A stretch of DNA of 64,000 bases from assembly GCF_020149935.1 (NCBI RefSeq), contig NZ_CP083757.1:3621501-3685500 (forward strand), read 5' to 3'. A program made the position numbers and the translations under genes. Below the pieces are notes generated by a model. The model was not told the origin of the DNA. It made no database searches and was given only the letters and a program-made list of their open reading frames with translations. This DNA is from Marinilongibacter aquaticus (GTDB taxonomy: Bacteria; Bacteroidota; Bacteroidia; Cytophagales; Spirosomataceae). Positions 9,291 to 16,598 of the stretch are shown here, one piece after another. Each line of letters starts with the position of its first letter. Within the stretch, counting starts at the first letter, position 1.

Positions 9291-9342
9291 GACCAAAGGT
9301 TTGATTCAAGCATCAAATTCCGATCCGCTTTTGGACTTTGGA

Positions 9343-9353
9343 AGGGCAAAAGT
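9343..9353 (-). promoter_or_regulatory. Late promoter candidate (ACTTTTGCCCT), copy 1
   Basis: The minus-strand 11-mer ACTTTTGCCCT lies 53 bp upstream of the tape measure ATG. The same 11-mer is found at 28821 and 43257, each in front of a late transcription unit. It overlaps the TTTG part of the host -7 box. Confidence 0.45.
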
Positions 9354-9370
9354 TGAAGGGTGAGAACTAG

Positions 9371-9402
9371 AAAAACCCATGAGCAAAGCCCATGGAGTTT
9401 TT
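9371..9402 (-). terminator. Hairpin with T-run upstream of the tape measure gene
   Basis: AAAAAC-CCATG pairs with CATGG-(A)-GTTTTT with one bulged base, and T/A runs are part of both stem sides, so it can act in either direction. It ends transcription from the island before the tape measure unit. Confidence 0.6.
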
Positions 9403-9406
9403 GTTA

Positions 9407-9462
9407 GGGAATTATATACTTGATTAACCCACGCATAGGGTTAAATAAGTAATATAATTCCC
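9407..9462. repeat. Large near-perfect inverted repeat
   Basis: Arms of 24 and 25 nt (9407-9430 and 9438-9462) beginning and ending GGGAATTATAT / ATATAATTCCC enclose a 7-nt loop, with one extra base and two mismatched positions. It is AT-rich with GGG/CCC ends. It could be an operator, a cruciform or an RNA hairpin. Confidence 0.7.
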
Positions 9463-9489
9463 TTTTGTTAATTGGCCTATTAATATATT

Positions 9490-9552
9490 GCGTGGCTAAA
9501 AGCCACGCAGACCGGGCAGACAAATCTCTGCTAAAATGCCTGCATCTCCCGG
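9490..9552. repeat. Two further inverted repeats (possible structured RNA)
   Basis: GCGTGGCT-AAA-AGCCACGC (9490-9508) is a perfect 8-bp hairpin. CCGGG (9512-9516) pairs with CCCGG (9548-9552), with GCAG/CTGC and CAGA/TCTG pairs inside. With the hairpins at 9371 and 9407 they fill the whole gap between two minus-strand genes. Confidence 0.5.
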
Positions 9553-9563
9553 CTCAATGTCGA

Positions 9564-9848
9564 TTAGTCAACTTTGCTTATCACTCTGAAAGCCTTCTTC
9601 ATGCCTACCAACAGGTGGCAAATTTCCTCCATCATTCGACCCTCGAGACAATCTTTCCCTGTTGTAATATTGTCGTGCACCTCTTCAATATCTTCAGATA
9701 GTTTCCTGAAATTCAAATGCCCATAGCGTTCGTCCATTAGGTATATTAATGGGCTTATATTGTAGTATTCTGTTTGCCCCTTGTAGTTTATTTCGACTAA
9801 AATGGGCTTTTGTTTGTTTTGGACTTTTTCTATAGTTTTGTTTTCCAT
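9564..9848 (-). CDS. Hypothetical protein, 94 aa
   Basis: A small soluble protein starting MENKTIEK. It has a Lys/Gln-rich N-terminus, a short beta-like stretch (residues 16-30: ILVEINYKGQTEYYN) and a helical rest ending in HLLVGMKKAFRVISKVD. I recognise no family. It lies downstream of the antirepressor on the same strand, separated by a hairpin at 9878. An A-rich stretch precedes the ATG. Confidence 0.6.
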   Translation of the reverse strand: MENKTIEKVQNKQKPILVEINYKGQTEYYNISPLIYLMDERYGHLNFRKLSEDIEEVHDNITTGKDCLEGRMMEEICHLLVGMKKAFRVISKVD

Positions 9849-9877
9849 TTTTTAGGTAACGTTTAATGTTGCATTAT

Positions 9878-9908
9878 GAGCCCCTGTTTGCCCAGGGGCT
9901 CTTTTTTT
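9878..9908 (+). terminator. Strong hairpin with T-run on the plus strand
   Basis: GAGCCCCTG (9878-9886) pairs perfectly with CAGGGGCTC (9893-9901), followed by seven T on the plus strand. No plus-strand gene lies upstream, so it either ends an antisense transcript or serves as an mRNA hairpin for the minus-strand genes. Confidence 0.55.
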
Positions 9909-9938
9909 ATAAAAATTGAACATATGAATAGATTCGGT

Positions 9939-10517
9939 TTAGTGATCTTTACATTCTGTGGTTTCCAAGCCATAGTCTACCGATTCAAAAATGTCATATT
10001 GTCCATTTGCTGCTTTATATTCCTCAAACGTTACACCACGGGCTTCTTTAAGGCCCTTTTCTATTGTTGCAAGCCTGTCTTTGGCAGTCCTAAAATTCAT
10101 TCTTGCAGCTTCGGCCATCTTTAGATATTTCTCGATTTTCTGTTGCTTGGTTTCTACATAATCCGCGTAACCAGCGAAATAATCATATAGTAAATCATAA
10201 CACATCATTTGGTAGGCAATCACGGTTTCTTTGGCCTCTTCTTTCACATTACGGCTGTCGATTCTGAACAACCAGCCGAACACATATTTCAGGGGCAGAC
10301 ACTGCATTTGATAGCTTTTGCCATCCTTTCCAGTTGATACCCCTAGGGTCTCAACTAAGCCCAAAATAGGATCATCTTTGATTTTCCCAATTTGTTTATT
10401 TGAGGCCACTCCAAGAGCCTCGCAAATCGGCTTTATCGGTACCAACTTTTCTTCGTTCTGAATGACTTTTATTTCCGATCCATTCACAATTCCAAGGGTG
10501 ATTTCCAATTGTTCCAT
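9939..10517 (-). CDS. Phage antirepressor, P22_AR_N-type
   Basis: 192 aa. Residues about 5-115 match the N-terminal domain of P22-type antirepressors: KLVPIKPICEALGV, then QMQCLPLKYVFGWLFRID and a helix ending MCYDLLYDYF. Such proteins inactivate phage repressors or regulate lytic development. The C-terminal part (130-192) is helical and contains RGVTFEEYKAANGQYDIFES. It is the main recognisable gene in an island between tail genes, far from the cI-like repressor at 57.6 kb. It may act on that repressor or on one of another element. Confidence 0.8.
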   Translation of the reverse strand: MEQLEITLGIVNGSEIKVIQNEEKLVPIKPICEALGVASNKQIGKIKDDPILGLVETLGVSTGKDGKSYQMQCLPLKYVFGWLFRIDSRNVKEEAKETVIAYQMMCYDLLYDYFAGYADYVETKQQKIEKYLKMAEAARMNFRTAKDRLATIEKGLKEARGVTFEEYKAANGQYDIFESVDYGLETTECKDH

Positions 10518-10597
10518 ATTCTTAAAGTTAATAATAAGAACAAATATTTTATATATTCCTTAAATAAGCAAACATATGATACAATTATTTTTATTGT

Positions 10598-10605
10598 TAC
10601 TTTTG
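10598..10605 (+). promoter_or_regulatory. TAnnTTTG box of the small plus-strand gene
   Basis: TACTTTTG is a full -7 match, 4 bp before the ATG at 10610. The spacing implies a nearly leaderless mRNA, as for nuoI. Confidence 0.45.
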
Positions 10606-10609
10606 AAAC

Positions 10610-10783
10610 ATGGGAACAAAAGTAAATTTAGAGGTGCCTGAAAAGTTGCACTTGAAAATGAAACGAGAGCAATTGAATCGAGAGATTGAAGGTGAAAAAA
10701 TTAATCTCCGACAACTTTACTATGAAGTTCTTGAGCTCGGTCTTCAGAAATTGGAGGACATGAAAAAAGCCGCCCAGAAATGA
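10610..10783 (+). CDS. Ribbon-helix-helix-like small protein, 57 aa
   Basis: Starts MGTKVNLEVPEKLHLKM, a short beta strand followed by two helices with the alternating pattern of Arc/CopG-type DNA-binding proteins (KVNLEVPEKLHLKMK...INLRQLYYEVLELGLQ). It is divergent from the antirepressor gene with 92 bp between the starts, so it could repress both. Its stop codon is in the loop of the terminator that follows. The RHH assignment is by pattern only. Confidence 0.6.
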   Translation: MGTKVNLEVPEKLHLKMKREQLNREIEGEKINLRQLYYEVLELGLQKLEDMKKAAQK

Positions 10784-10796
10784 GCGGCTTTTTTTT
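10763..10796 (+). terminator. Bidirectional terminator between convergent genes
   Basis: AAAAAAGCCGC (10763-10773) pairs with GCGGCTTTTTT (10784 onward) and T/A runs flank both sides. It serves the small RHH-like gene (plus) and the TM2 gene (minus). Confidence 0.85.
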
Positions 10797-10814
10797 ATAT
10801 GTTTGTTTAAAAAC

Positions 10815-11243
10815 TTAGTTTTCTTTATCTAAATCCATTTCGCGTTTAATCCACATTTTATATTCAGCATCAAAAGCGGCTTTTGTTAAAGTTCCATTTG
10901 CCAATTCTTTCTTTAATCTATCTTTATTTTCGGAGATCAGATTCTCCATTTTAGTGACTTCCTCGGCTTTTTTTGATTCAAGTTCTGCAAGTCGTTTTTC
11001 TCTAGAAGCTTTTTCTTCCGGCGACTCAATTTTTACTTTAATACCATTCCACTTACGGTTGAATTCTTCTTCACTTTGAGTTAAGTAACTAATACCTTCA
11101 ATCAGACCAATTATTGCGGGAATAAATGACCAACAGAATAATAGGTAAATAATACCCTGGCCAGTCTTTCCAAGATAAAATTTATGAACGCCAAGACCGC
11201 CCAATAAAATGCCTAGAATTCCAGCAGTAGATTTTTCTTTCAT
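10815..11243 (-). CDS. TM2-domain membrane protein
   Basis: 142 aa. Residues 5-55 hold a TM2 domain: two transmembrane helices with the LGGLGVHKFYLGKTGQGIIYLL signature split by a short turn (G-H-K/R-F-Y-x-G core). The rest is a charged coiled coil, ending in a short helical segment (LANGTLTKAAFDAEY) like SHOCT-type tails. TM2 proteins occur in many bacteria and phages without a firm function. In a prophage island a role in host-surface or superinfection control is possible but not shown. Confidence 0.8.
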   Translation of the reverse strand: MKEKSTAGILGILLGGLGVHKFYLGKTGQGIIYLLFCWSFIPAIIGLIEGISYLTQSEEEFNRKWNGIKVKIESPEEKASREKRLAELESKKAEEVTKMENLISENKDRLKKELANGTLTKAAFDAEYKMWIKREMDLDKEN

Positions 11244-11295
11244 GATAATTAATAAGGGTTTAAGTTAGAATAGTCATATTGAACATGAATCTAAG

Positions 11296-11330
11296 CAAAA
11301 AAGCCCAAATGCAGTACACATTAGGGCTTT
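11296..11330 (-). terminator. Hairpin terminator
   Basis: AAAGCCC (11300-11306) pairs with GGGCTTT (11324-11330), and on the minus strand the stem is followed by a T-run. No gene is seen upstream on that strand; it may block readthrough from the convergent island genes. Confidence 0.45.
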
Positions 11331-11379
11331 CCAATTACATAATTCACACAACTAGGATTGAATTTACTAAATTTATTTT

Positions 11380-11742
11380 ATGAGTGAAACAAGAAAATTC
11401 ATAGTCTGGATTCGCGACGATGAACGTGATGAAATAGGAAGGGTGAAAAATCAGAGCACGTTTTTGAAAGATTGCGTTCTCGTGAAGGGTAGAGTTGCTA
11501 TTTGGGAGGCAGAAGGGAAAGTAAAACCATTTTTACTTGTTCCACGAACCGATGAACAGGAGGCTTTTTTGCAAACCGAGCTCAACAAGTCACAGGGATA
11601 TTTGAATAGGGATAATTATCATTATTTTTTACCATTCATGCCCGAATTAAGTAAATTTTACGGTTACAAATGGTTAAAAGAAATTTCGGAATCTGAGTAC
11701 AATACCATCATGAGGATGAGAACACTACGGCAGGGTAGCTAG
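11380..11742 (+). CDS. Hypothetical protein, 120 aa
   Basis: Starts MSETRKFIVWIRDDERDEI. It is soluble, mixed alpha/beta, rich in charged residues with aromatic patches (NYHYFLPFMPELSKFYGYKWL near residue 75-100). I recognise no family. It stands alone on the plus strand and converges on the XRE gene at 11759 with 16 bp between. Its strand, opposite to the lytic genes, fits expression in the lysogen; cargo function is therefore possible. Confidence 0.65.
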   Translation: MSETRKFIVWIRDDERDEIGRVKNQSTFLKDCVLVKGRVAIWEAEGKVKPFLLVPRTDEQEAFLQTELNKSQGYLNRDNYHYFLPFMPELSKFYGYKWLKEISESEYNTIMRMRTLRQGS

Positions 11743-11758
11743 GAGCTTCAATGCGAGT

Positions 11759-11962
11759 CTAAACGATGTCCAATTTTTTTCCGAGGGCCTCGGCGATTCT
11801 TGATAGAATGTCCAGCCCCGTGTTGTATTTGCCGTTCTCTATACGGCTTAAATTCGGCTTTTTCAGCCCGGTCATTTCGGCCAGCTGGTCTTGTGTGAGG
11901 TTTGCAGCCTCTCTCAATTCCCTGATCTTCCTCCCAATCCTTAGGCGATGTTTTTCGTCCAT
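11759..11962 (-). CDS. XRE-family HTH protein, 67 aa
   Basis: A single helix-turn-helix domain with the classic pattern LREAANLTQDQLAEMTGL (residues about 16-33) and SRIENGKYNTGLDILSRI. It ends right after the fifth helix, so it is a minimal DNA-binding protein like many antitoxins. It overlaps the preceding gene by 22 bp and forms the end of a three-gene overlapping operon (12914 to 11759). Confidence 0.9.
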   Translation of the reverse strand: MDEKHRLRIGRKIRELREAANLTQDQLAEMTGLKKPNLSRIENGKYNTGLDILSRIAEALGKKLDIV

Positions 11963-12549
11963 ATTTTTTCTGTAGTTTTATTTAGCCCCCCCGGGAGCGG
12001 TACCATCCCTGCCCAAAATGATGACAATGAAATGGCGGAAAAGGACAGATACCCGCCAATATCCATGTTATTGCTATAGTGTCCCGTCGGCATTACTCCA
12101 AATCCGGAGCCGAGCTCGGCTTCCTCAAATCCAAAGAAAGTATTCTCGATGAAAAACGCGGCCGCAAAATATCCACACCCTAAGCCTTTCAGTTTTCCCT
12201 TGTGCGGCGGCAAATAGAGGTATACATATTGTCCGCAGTCTTTCATGCATATACACCCGTATATTATTTCTTTCGGTGGATTTCTAAGGAAATCAAGAAA
12301 ATGCCGATTTCGGAAAGGGGCATCGTACTCTACTTTTTTAAAATGAGGCTCTTTTAGGTAAAAATGCTCGGGATGGTGGCCCTCACTGTTCAGGTATCCT
12401 ATTATCGCAAACATTTCCTGAAAGCCCTTCGAGGTGGCAAGATAGTCGCGTACTTGGGCAGAAGCTACCTCGAAAGGTAGCTCTGCCGGTGCGTTTTCTT
12501 TATTATAGCTCAAAAAGAGCAGGGAAGGGTATTTGGTGTAGGTGATCAT
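11941..12549 (-). CDS. Unknown protein, 202 aa, paired with XRE gene
   Basis: Starts MITYTKYPSLLFLSYN. It has two cysteines in IIYGCICMKDCG (near residue 95-105) and a Gly/Ser-rich C-terminal part (GSGFGVMPTGHY ... GYLSFS ... SFWAG) with a weak likeness to the end of FISUMP/C-type-lectin-like domains; I do not claim membership. Its ATG overlaps the upstream stop (ATGA, 12546-12549) and its 3' end overlaps the XRE gene by 22 bp. The arrangement would suit a toxin with a downstream XRE antitoxin, but nothing in the sequence proves this. Confidence 0.7.
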   Translation of the reverse strand: MITYTKYPSLLFLSYNKENAPAELPFEVASAQVRDYLATSKGFQEMFAIIGYLNSEGHHPEHFYLKEPHFKKVEYDAPFRNRHFLDFLRNPPKEIIYGCICMKDCGQYVYLYLPPHKGKLKGLGCGYFAAAFFIENTFFGFEEAELGSGFGVMPTGHYSNNMDIGGYLSFSAISLSSFWAGMVPLPGGLNKTTEKIWTKNIA

Positions 12550-12914
12550 GCTATTGCTCGTTTAAGAAGTCTAAAACCGTCAAAAAATTCAAGCTTACCA
12601 GCATCACGCATCTCCCAATAGATAATTTCCAGAAATTCAGAGTATGCTTTTAATGCTTCTTTTTTAGCCTCTTCTATACCCTTCAATGTCTCACTTGTAG
12701 CTATGGCTAAGAGGTCAAATTTCATAGCTGGTACATTACCGTAAGGGTCTTCAATCCCACTATCAAACACAAAGTGTATCCCATCTTTTGATACATTCTT
12801 GTTTTCTTTCTCAAATTTGGACCAGGCCGAATTAAGGTTTTTGATAGTAGAGTCTTCCAAGTACGCACCTTCTAAAACTGAAGCGAATTGAAATTTGAAT
12901 TTATAAGTTTTCAT
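12546..12914 (-). CDS. Hypothetical protein, 122 aa, first gene of XRE operon
   Basis: The ATG at 12914 (MKTYKFKFQF) is preferred to one 16 codons upstream. The N-terminal 60 residues look like a beta-containing domain, followed by a long helix (EGIEEAKKEALKAYSEFLEIIYWEM). No family was recognised. It overlaps the next gene by ATGA, so the three genes (this one, the 202-aa protein and the XRE protein) are translationally coupled. Confidence 0.65.
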   Translation of the reverse strand: MKTYKFKFQFASVLEGAYLEDSTIKNLNSAWSKFEKENKNVSKDGIHFVFDSGIEDPYGNVPAMKFDLLAIATSETLKGIEEAKKEALKAYSEFLEIIYWEMRDAGKLEFFDGFRLLKRAIA

Positions 12915-12962
12915 TTTCGTAAGCCGAATTACTGTTGCCGCCAGATTTAAATTGATATTCAA

Positions 12963-13316
12963 ATGTAGTTATCAAATATGATAACTACAAATATTTTCAG
13001 GATATTTTTTCAAAAAATAAAAAGCCCGCCAATAATAAATTGACGGGCTCATGGCTGTTTTGCATCAATGGCCAAGACGACAGGGCTACTCCTCAGATTT
13101 AACAGTTAGCCAGTTTGTTAAAAATCAATACCCGATATCCCTATTGTACGGGCGGAACTCCTCGATCTTTTTAAGGCCTCTATTTGGAATGAATTGGGTT
13201 CGCTTTTGTAAAGTTATCTAAATATAAGGCATATGAACCATAACTTGTTTATGATTTTTCACAAAAAAGCCCCCGCCAAAAGCAGGGGCATTTCCGTTTT
13301 TCAAACAATTGCTGTT
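12963..13316. other. Intergenic region with two terminators, no clear gene
   Basis: About 350 bp. It holds minus-strand terminators at 13012-13049 (AGCCCGcCA/TGaCGGGCT followed by T-rich DNA) and 13262-13290 (GCCCCCGC/GCAGGGGC with a T-run). Between them, around 13100-13200 on the minus strand, a 31-codon frame without ATG reads plausibly as protein, so this may be a gene remnant or a small RNA unit between the two terminators. Confidence 0.5.
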
Positions 13317-13601
13317 TCATTTGTATGGAACAGCCTTAATGAGTTTCAACCCATTAAGTTCTTCGATGACTTTTATGTTTTCTGGGGGCACGATCCCTCG
13401 TGCGATCCAATTCGTTATTGTCTGTATATTTTGTATTTTGAACCTTTCACAATACCGTTTGAAGGTAATGTATTCGTCTAAATTTATTGTGCCGCCCGCG
13501 GCTACAATATATACTTTTGCTTCATTTTGAAGCGAATTGTCATTTAATATCTCGTCCGCCCGTTGGCGTAGTTCTTCTTTTCTAGATTTTACTTTTTCCA
13601 T
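13317..13601 (-). CDS. Putative HTH / excisionase-like DNA-binding protein
   Basis: 94 aa starting MEKVKSRKEEL. Residues about 48-90 follow the pattern of winged or MerR-like HTH proteins such as excisionases and helix-turn-helix adaptors: ITFKRYCERFKIQNIQTIT then NWIARGIVPPENI and a final strand GLKLIKAVPY. Its own terminator follows at 13262. As the integrase has no neighbouring xis, this is one candidate; the distance (10 kb) makes that uncertain. Confidence 0.6.
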   Translation of the reverse strand: MEKVKSRKEELRQRADEILNDNSLQNEAKVYIVAAGGTINLDEYITFKRYCERFKIQNIQTITNWIARGIVPPENIKVIEELNGLKLIKAVPYK

Positions 13602-13627
13602 ATATTTTGGGTTTAAAAGGGAAGGGC

Positions 13628-13795
13628 TTAAAGCCCTTTCCTAAGTTTTTCGATCAATTCGTTGTTTTGGCTGAGTCTGTCAAGCAGCCTGTCAATTTTT
13701 TCCTGTTCAAGCTCGTTTCCGAGGTTTTTCAAGATCAGCTTGATTTCCGTGTTTTCGTCGAGCAGTCTCTTGATAATTTGTCTGATTTGTTCCAT
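13628..13795 (-). CDS. Small coiled-coil protein, 55 aa
   Basis: MEQIRQIIKRLLDENTEI through KLRKGL: a single amphipathic helix with leucine/isoleucine heptads and strong charge, so most likely a coiled-coil dimer. The start is preceded by an A-rich leader (CAATTGCAAAGAA). The stop lies in a GGGCTTTAAGCCC hairpin (13624-13636) followed by TTTT on the minus strand, which supports a real gene. Confidence 0.6.
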   Translation of the reverse strand: MEQIRQIIKRLLDENTEIKLILKNLGNELEQEKIDRLLDRLSQNNELIEKLRKGL

Positions 13796-13872
13796 TTCTT
13801 TGCAATTGTTTGATGATATAAAGGTAGTGTATGTTTAGTTACTAAACAAGTTTTTGGGCTAAAATTTACATA

Positions 13873-13904
13873 AAAAAATACCCCACCAAAGGAGAGGTAT
13901 TTTT
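13873..13904 (-). terminator. Bidirectional terminator at the island border
   Basis: AAAAAATACC pairs with GGTATTTTT around a 13-nt loop, with T-runs on both strands. It ends the tail operon coming from 14460 and marks the right border of the 9.4-13.8 kb island. Confidence 0.75.
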
Positions 13905-13929
13905 GTTTTGACCATTAAAATTAGAGCTA

Positions 13930-14460
13930 TTATTTTTCGATTTGTTCTTTGATGAAAATGGGTATTGATGCTGCCAATTGCTTTCGTAATCGGATTTTCA
14001 GGACATTCAAAAAAGCGGATTTCGTTTTATTGTACAGCCGCCGCTTATTCACGTGTGTTACGGTTGGCAATTTTTTTCGCTGTGCCAAAATTGCGTTTAA
14101 TAGCCGTTCACGCATGACCTTCTCACTCACTGAACTCCTTTTCTTGTATCCGTTCACCCACGGTATTTCTGATGCCGAAAGGCTCTCTACAAATTTTCGC
14201 ATGGCGTCAATGTTTGGCACAGTAGAATAGTGTAGATTCTTCATATCCAAAAAACGCCAGTAGTCATTAAAAGTGAACACGATTTCAAGACCGAAACCCA
14301 AGCCTTCATTCAAGATTTTCGCATTCACTGAATTTTCTAATGAGCCAGTCCAGTTTAACCCCGATTTCCTAATTGCCGCCTTGAAATACCTCACACCGTC
14401 ACGCGTAATCTCATTGACCAGTTCTGCCGCTTCATTGTAAATTTGGGTTTCGGTCATCAT
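13930..14460 (-). CDS. Putative tail completion / neck protein
   Basis: 176 aa, basic, beginning MMTETQIYNEAAELVNEI. A helical start followed by GSLENSVNAKI and beta strands resembles HK97-gp10-like or virion morphogenesis proteins, which join head and tail. Strongly basic C-terminal half (KKRSSVSEKVMRERLL, NKRRLYNKTKSAF). The ATG at 14460 overlaps the previous stop by ATGA. Identity is by pattern and position only. Confidence 0.45.
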   Translation of the reverse strand: MMTETQIYNEAAELVNEITRDGVRYFKAAIRKSGLNWTGSLENSVNAKILNEGLGFGLEIVFTFNDYWRFLDMKNLHYSTVPNIDAMRKFVESLSASEIPWVNGYKKRSSVSEKVMRERLLNAILAQRKKLPTVTHVNKRRLYNKTKSAFLNVLKIRLRKQLAASIPIFIKEQIEK

Positions 14461-16598
14461 ATGTAAAAAAATTGTGCATCCGGAATTAATGTTTTTACTT
14501 GTCCTGTCCATTTCCAAGACAGCTGATTGCCAAAATAACCGTCTTCGTTATATAGCTGAATTTTGATTGGGTAAATTTGATTGGCAACAACTTCTACTTT
14601 GCTCGATACTTTGTCCTTCGAATTCCCAGCATCATATTTCCATGAATTCAAAATCAATTCACCGTTCAAGAAAATGCGTATTCCGTCATCTACATTTGCA
14701 ATTAACTGCAAATCGGCTACTGAAGCCATAGCTTTCAAATAGCCGTTAAGTTCCATGACCATTTTGTTTTCTGTCACACCCGCAGTAACGGCATCTGGAT
14801 AAGTATCAGAAAAATCATTTGAATTTGCATTCGTTTCTATGTCCGTATGCAAAGGGTTTGAAGAGAAATCGAAGGCCGGGCCAAAACCGTGGGTGGCCGA
14901 AACGAAATTCCAAAATTTTGATCGAAGACCGTTGGTTGACGGCAATTCGCACGATCCGTTCGCATCGGCAAAAGCTTGGGTATCCAAAATATCAAATTCG
15001 GATTCTGCCTTTGCATCTGCATCAGCCTGACTTACCTCACTGCCCCAAGCCTCTGCAGCAATTGTAATCAATGCCGCGGTTCCAACATTACTTCCGGAAC
15101 AATCGCTTTTCGTGAAACTTCCATTTTTCGAAATTTCTACCGAAAGAAAAGGGGTCGTGGCCAATGCACAGCTTTCATTTTCCACCGGCTCCAAATAGCC
15201 TTCCTCGTTTTGGATATTTGGCTTTAGAACCCTCGGGATTACGGAGGCGAACGTGTCCGAATAGACAAGCTCCAACATAGTCACCTTCAGCATCCCAGTT
15301 CTTCTGCCACGGCTGTCAATTTCGCAGGCAGTCGCGAAAGGTACCCATTCTTTCGGGCGTATGGGAATTGAAGTTGCCAACGGCAATTTCGAATAAAGCG
15401 TTTCAGCGTTTGCAAACTCAAAAGCAAAACTTCGGGCTCCAAAATCCTCACCATCATCGCTTATAGTATAGTTCGTGAATCTGGGAATGAGTGGCAACAA
15501 TTCACGATCAGAAAACAGATAATATTCCGAAGACAGGGCAAAGTCTCCCAAGAATTCAATAATGTCCTTTTTTGAGTATTGCAAATTGATATTTAGGATT
15601 CTTCTGGCAGATTTATCCGAAATGATCCTCTCGGCATATTTTGCCAGATAACTATATCCCGCGAACCGATCGGCAATTTCAGAAGAAGTTTCAAACTGTT
15701 CGGAAGCTTCGCCTGTAAGTCGAAGGCACTCAAAGACGCCTAAACTGTTGAGAAAGTATATATAACGACTATTTCTGCGATACTTGTCATCAACGATAAA
15801 TGTACGTACTTCGCTTACGCGACTGTCGGTTTCAGAAAGCAGCCAAATACTATATTGTTCAACATCCACTTTTTCCGAATGGATAGTTTTCAATACATTC
15901 AATGAAACGGGGATGGAATAGACCCCGTTTCTTTCAATGCGATCCAAGCTTAGGGCTATGCCTTCAATCTCGCTACCGCCTTTTGTACGGGCCACAACCT
16001 TCAATTTCAGGGTTGAAATATCGTCAGAGTAATTATTAAGCCAACACAAAATTTCGGGCTGGTCTTTTGCCAAATAACCTATTTGCGGCTTATAAGTCAA
16101 AAAACGTCTCTCTTTGCCGATGTAATCACTAAAGAAATTACTTGAGTAATCGGCGTAATCTCGGGCGGCAACCCCTGAAAAAATGGCCGTTTCAGGCACC
16201 ATTTCTTCGCTGTAAACCTCGATGGAATTCACTACAATCCTTACGACACAGTAATAGGAAGTGGTGGAGTAGGGGAGAATCTTTATTTTATCCTGAAGGA
16301 AATCCGGAGCCGTAGGGGCCAGAAATGAAAGCAAAATATCATCGATCTCGAAAAAAGCTCCATTATAGGTTTCAATAGAACCATTTTGCACAACTGGACT
16401 TTCTTTCGCTTCCAGAGTTTCCAAAAGTGTGTAATTGTTGGCTCCCGGGTATTCGGGTAAATAGATATCCAGCATATAGTCAATACTGGAGCGATCTTCA
16501 ATCCCTTCAATATCATATGCCGGAATATTCACAACGATTTTATTGCGAGCCAAACGCAAATTGGAGGCGGTGCCGGTCGCCAAGTTTTCAACTATCAT
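14457..16598 (-). CDS. Tail-associated protein with DUF5977-like and PA14-like domains
   Basis: 713 aa. The first about 480 residues are beta-rich and unassigned. Residues about 490-555 contain the DUF5977-type pattern (FTKSDCSGSNVGT ... SQADADAKAES ... AFADANGSCE). The C-terminal 100 residues resemble a PA14 beta-barrel (ANVDDGIRIFLNGELILNSW ... YPIKIQLYNEDGYFG ... LSWKWTG). PA14 folds often bind glycans, so this is a candidate host-recognition protein. The ATG at 16598 overlaps the preceding gene by 11 bp; the next gene overlaps by ATGA. Confidence 0.7.
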   Translation of the reverse strand: MIVENLATGTASNLRLARNKIVVNIPAYDIEGIEDRSSIDYMLDIYLPEYPGANNYTLLETLEAKESPVVQNGSIETYNGAFFEIDDILLSFLAPTAPDFLQDKIKILPYSTTSYYCVVRIVVNSIEVYSEEMVPETAIFSGVAARDYADYSSNFFSDYIGKERRFLTYKPQIGYLAKDQPEILCWLNNYSDDISTLKLKVVARTKGGSEIEGIALSLDRIERNGVYSIPVSLNVLKTIHSEKVDVEQYSIWLLSETDSRVSEVRTFIVDDKYRRNSRYIYFLNSLGVFECLRLTGEASEQFETSSEIADRFAGYSYLAKYAERIISDKSARRILNINLQYSKKDIIEFLGDFALSSEYYLFSDRELLPLIPRFTNYTISDDGEDFGARSFAFEFANAETLYSKLPLATSIPIRPKEWVPFATACEIDSRGRRTGMLKVTMLELVYSDTFASVIPRVLKPNIQNEEGYLEPVENESCALATTPFLSVEISKNGSFTKSDCSGSNVGTAALITIAAEAWGSEVSQADADAKAESEFDILDTQAFADANGSCELPSTNGLRSKFWNFVSATHGFGPAFDFSSNPLHTDIETNANSNDFSDTYPDAVTAGVTENKMVMELNGYLKAMASVADLQLIANVDDGIRIFLNGELILNSWKYDAGNSKDKVSSKVEVVANQIYPIKIQLYNEDGYFGNQLSWKWTGQVKTLIPDAQFFYI

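Noticed and set aside
9939-10124. Plus-strand frames opposite the antirepressor
   Set aside because: Shadow frames; the minus strand carries the clear P22_AR_N pattern.
11941-12549. Third DGR variable region in the 202-aa island protein
   Set aside because: Its Gly-rich end has only a loose likeness; there is no cassette-level DNA match to the A/B pair.
13100-13200. 31-codon protein-like frame on the minus strand
   Set aside because: No ATG, GTG or TTG start; listed only as a possible remnant or small RNA region.
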